Notes under the pieces: generated by a model
The model's input: the letters and a program-made list of their open reading frames with translations, nothing else
Told to the model about the DNA's origin: nothing
Database searches by the model: none
Part shown: positions 62,111-64,000 of the stretch, piece by piece
Layout: every line of letters begins with the position of its first letter
How positions within the stretch are numbered: the stretch's first letter is position 1
Source: an uncultured Desulfobulbus sp.
Lineage (GTDB): Bacteria > Desulfobacterota > Desulfobulbia > Desulfobulbales > Desulfobulbaceae
DNA length: 64,000 nt
Assembly (NCBI RefSeq): GCF_963664075.1
Contig: NZ_OY760916.1
Location: forward strand, 1,862,001-1,926,000
Direction: 5' to 3'
Program-made: the position numbers and the translations under genes

Positions 62111-62590
62111 ATGGCGGAATCCAATACAAGTAGCAAAGATACCATTGAGCTCTCGACGTTTTATGTCGGTAAAGCCCTCTGTGGTATGGATATCCTCAAG
62201 GTGCAGGAAATCAATAAACTGATGGAGATGACAAAAGTACCCCAGGCACCAGACTATATGGTCGGAATTCTTAACCTACGTGGTCAGATTGTCACCATTA
62301 TTGATCTTGGACAAAAACTTGGTCTTGGTAGTATTGAGGTCAATACTGACTCACGAAATATCATCGTCAATACACCAGGAGAACATGTTGGACTGCTAGT
62401 GAGTAAAATCAGTGATGTCGTAATGGCTGACCCTGATCGGGTAGAGCCAGCGCCTGCCAACATGAATGGTATACAGGGCACTTTTTTTACGGGCGTTTAC
62501 AAGACTGAGAATAAACTTATCGGTATTCTTAATATCAAGGAAGTTTTACGCCTTGAATCAGATAACCTGAGTCGCGGTCTTGAGCGTTGA
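62111..62590 (+). CDS. cheW: Chemotaxis coupling protein CheW
   Basis: 159 residues with GGAGA ahead. SH3-like CheW fold with FYVGKALCGMDILKVQEI, MVGILNLRGQIVTIIDLGQKL and the second half VGLLVSKISDVV. It links the receptor to CheA. The N-terminal 15 residues are polar and extra. Confidence 0.93.
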   Translation: MAESNTSSKDTIELSTFYVGKALCGMDILKVQEINKLMEMTKVPQAPDYMVGILNLRGQIVTIIDLGQKLGLGSIEVNTDSRNIIVNTPGEHVGLLVSKISDVVMADPDRVEPAPANMNGIQGTFFTGVYKTENKLIGILNIKEVLRLESDNLSRGLER

Positions 62591-62627
62591 TATCAAATTC
62601 ATACGATGAAACTGGCAGATACTCTCA

Positions 62628-63764
62628 ATGATCGGTAAAAAAATCAAAGTTCTCGTCGTTGACGACACCATTGTTTACCGCAAGGCGGTAAGCGATATTC
62701 TTGCTGAGATGCCCGGTGTGGAAGTGGTGGGCGTTGCGCATAATGGTAAGATCGCGGTTTCCAAGATCAAGTCATTGCAACCCGACCTCTTGACTCTGGA
62801 TATCGAAATGCCAGAGATGAATGGCCTGGAGGTCTTGCAGTATCTTCATAAAAACGCGCCTCAAACCTCTGCCATCATGGTCTCTACCTTGACCAGCGAA
62901 GGTGGGGATATGACCATGCGTGCCCTAGAACTCGGGGCGTATGATTTTATTCTCAAACCGACTGCTAAAAATATTAGTGAAAGTAAACAACAACTCCGTA
63001 CTTTGCTGGCGCCTTTAATCAAGGCCTTTCAAACAGGGCGAACAACTGTGGGCTCTATGCAGGATACCTCTCGCCTTCGTGCTGGACGTCCGCAACAAAC
63101 AACATCCGCTCAACTACGAGCACGGCCTACGCCAGGTATTCAGACACCAGGAAAAACTACCGCTCGACCGGCAGCCCGCCGACAGGGAAAATCAGAAATC
63201 ATCACCATTGGGATCTCCACCGGTGGCCCTAATGCCCTTGCCCGTATGATGCCCATGTTGCCAGGGGATTTGGGCGTACCTATAGTTATTGTGCAACATA
63301 TGCCACCGGTATTTACCAAGTCGCTTGCAAACAGTCTCAATAACAAGTGCGCACTCACTGTAAAAGAAGCTGTGGATGGTGAGCCGTTGAAGCCAAATGT
63401 TGCATATATCGCTCCTGGTGGTAAACAGATGAAACTTGTTGCATCCACCGATGGCACCAATCGCAACATCAAAATAACCAATGATGCCCCAGAGAACTCG
63501 TGTAAGCCCTCGGCAGACTATCTGTTTCGCTCAGTTGCCGATTATTACGTCGGGCGTACCACGGCGGTCATTATGACAGGTATGGGGTCCGACGGAACGA
63601 AAGGGCTTGATATCCTCAAACAGAAAGGAGCTTTTATCATTGGACAGAACGAAGAAACCTGTGTTGTGTACGGTATGCCTAAGGCTCCGGCCGATCTTGG
63701 ATTAACCGATGTGGTAGCGCCGCTGGATAGAATCGCCGGTGAGATTGTTAAATCGGTAAAATAA
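62628..63764 (+). CDS. cheB: Protein-glutamate methylesterase CheB
   Basis: 378 residues. Receiver domain 1-125 with Asp58 (LTLDIEMPEMNG), a Gln/Arg/Pro-rich linker (about 135-185, longer than usual), then the catalytic domain with Ser197 in GISTGGPNAL, the histidine in VQHMPPVFTKSLA and aspartate in TGMGSDGTKG. It removes methyl groups from the receptor to reset sensitivity. Thirty-seven bases after cheW. Confidence 0.95.
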   Translation: MIGKKIKVLVVDDTIVYRKAVSDILAEMPGVEVVGVAHNGKIAVSKIKSLQPDLLTLDIEMPEMNGLEVLQYLHKNAPQTSAIMVSTLTSEGGDMTMRALELGAYDFILKPTAKNISESKQQLRTLLAPLIKAFQTGRTTVGSMQDTSRLRAGRPQQTTSAQLRARPTPGIQTPGKTTARPAARRQGKSEIITIGISTGGPNALARMMPMLPGDLGVPIVIVQHMPPVFTKSLANSLNNKCALTVKEAVDGEPLKPNVAYIAPGGKQMKLVASTDGTNRNIKITNDAPENSCKPSADYLFRSVADYYVGRTTAVIMTGMGSDGTKGLDILKQKGAFIIGQNEETCVVYGMPKAPADLGLTDVVAPLDRIAGEIVKSVK

Positions 63765-63777
63765 CCGAATCTTTGGA

Positions 63778-64000
63778 ATGGCAGGGCCCATGCTTAAAAT
63801 TTCCCCTGAAGAGATAAAGCTCATCACTAAGTATATATACGAAATTTCAGGTATATACCTTGACGAGAGCAAGAAGTATCTCCTGGAGACTCGACTGAAC
63901 TCAATAGCCGAGGAGTACAAATGCGCCAGCTATCAGGATTTCTATAGAAAGGCTAAGGCAGATGCATCCAAAAAATTGGAGCGTAAAATTGTTGATGCCA
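63778..64000 (+). CDS. cheR: Chemotaxis methyltransferase CheR, 5' part (truncated by window edge)
   Basis: Frame open to the window end, 74 codons. From the ATG at 63790 the sequence reads MLKISPEEIKLITKYIYE and continues GIYLDESKKYLLETRL, the CheR all-alpha N-terminal domain. An in-frame ATG at 63778 is used as the outer limit; neither has a clear ribosome site. The SAM-binding domain lies outside the window. CheR methylates the receptor, opposing CheB, which ends 14 bases earlier. Confidence 0.85.
   Translation, partial: MAGPMLKISPEEIKLITKYIYEISGIYLDESKKYLLETRLNSIAEEYKCASYQDFYRKAKADASKKLERKIVDA

Overview
The window looks like a chromosomal segment of a strictly anaerobic, Gram-negative sulfate- or sulfur-metabolising bacterium, most likely Desulfobacterota and probably Desulfobulbales (Desulfobulbaceae-like). 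The clues are a periplasmic Fe-S / multihaem cytochrome c / NrfD module, a TauE/SafE-type transporter with a large exported N-terminal domain, an AF1514-family small protein, a futalosine-type menaquinone cluster, citramalate synthase, a heme-c chemoreceptor and GG-N10-GC sigma-54 promoters. The lineage is inferred from gene content; no rRNA or tRNA gene was seen.

Layout. 1-4.7 kb: the 5' end of a PAS-domain regulator (minus), then a Tat-exported 4Fe-4S protein, a six-haem cytochrome c, a small membrane protein behind a sigma-54 promoter, an NrfD membrane subunit and a MerR regulator. 5-7.4 kb: an orphan PAS histidine kinase and a Gate-domain membrane protein. 7.5-11.2 kb (minus): rlmN, a radical SAM protein, serC, trmL. 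11.5-21 kb (plus): lysC, cimA, a ComEA-like HhH protein, miaA, recJ, purB, a DUF4911 protein, miaB. 21-25.7 kb: a PHP protein, an S4 RNA-binding protein, an 848-residue PEP-synthase-like protein and a tyrosine phosphatase fused to a YkgJ cysteine cluster. 26-29 kb: a response regulator with a sigma-54 promoter upstream, the TauE/SafE transporter and a DUF106/EMC3-like membrane protein. 29.15-30.84 kb: an IS66-type insertion sequence with recognisable ends.

31-42 kb: purC, two Hsp20 chaperones, then a long minus-strand run mqnE-mqnC-mqnX-mqnA-menG(ubiE)-ubiX-ubiA-DUF3108, which makes most of the deaminase-type futalosine route to menaquinone, preceded by an RpoD-family sigma gene. 42-49 kb: malQ, AF1514-family protein, triple-rhodanese lipoprotein, Hpt protein, tsaC, a purD-purE fusion, a TetR regulator, greA. 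50-57 kb: DegT aminotransferase, rpoH, lepA, engB, hisG, hisI and an SlpA-type FKBP. 57.4-64 kb: a chemotaxis operon (hybrid cheA, heme-c chemoreceptor, cheW, cheB and the start of cheR).

Most of the window is housekeeping. The parts most likely to hold something undescribed are the PEP-synthase-like / phosphatase-YkgJ pair at 22.0-25.7 kb, the TauE/SafE plus DUF106-like pair at 26.7-29.1 kb, and the redox module at 0.5-4.6 kb. Nothing resembling a CRISPR array, prophage, toxin-antitoxin or restriction system was found.
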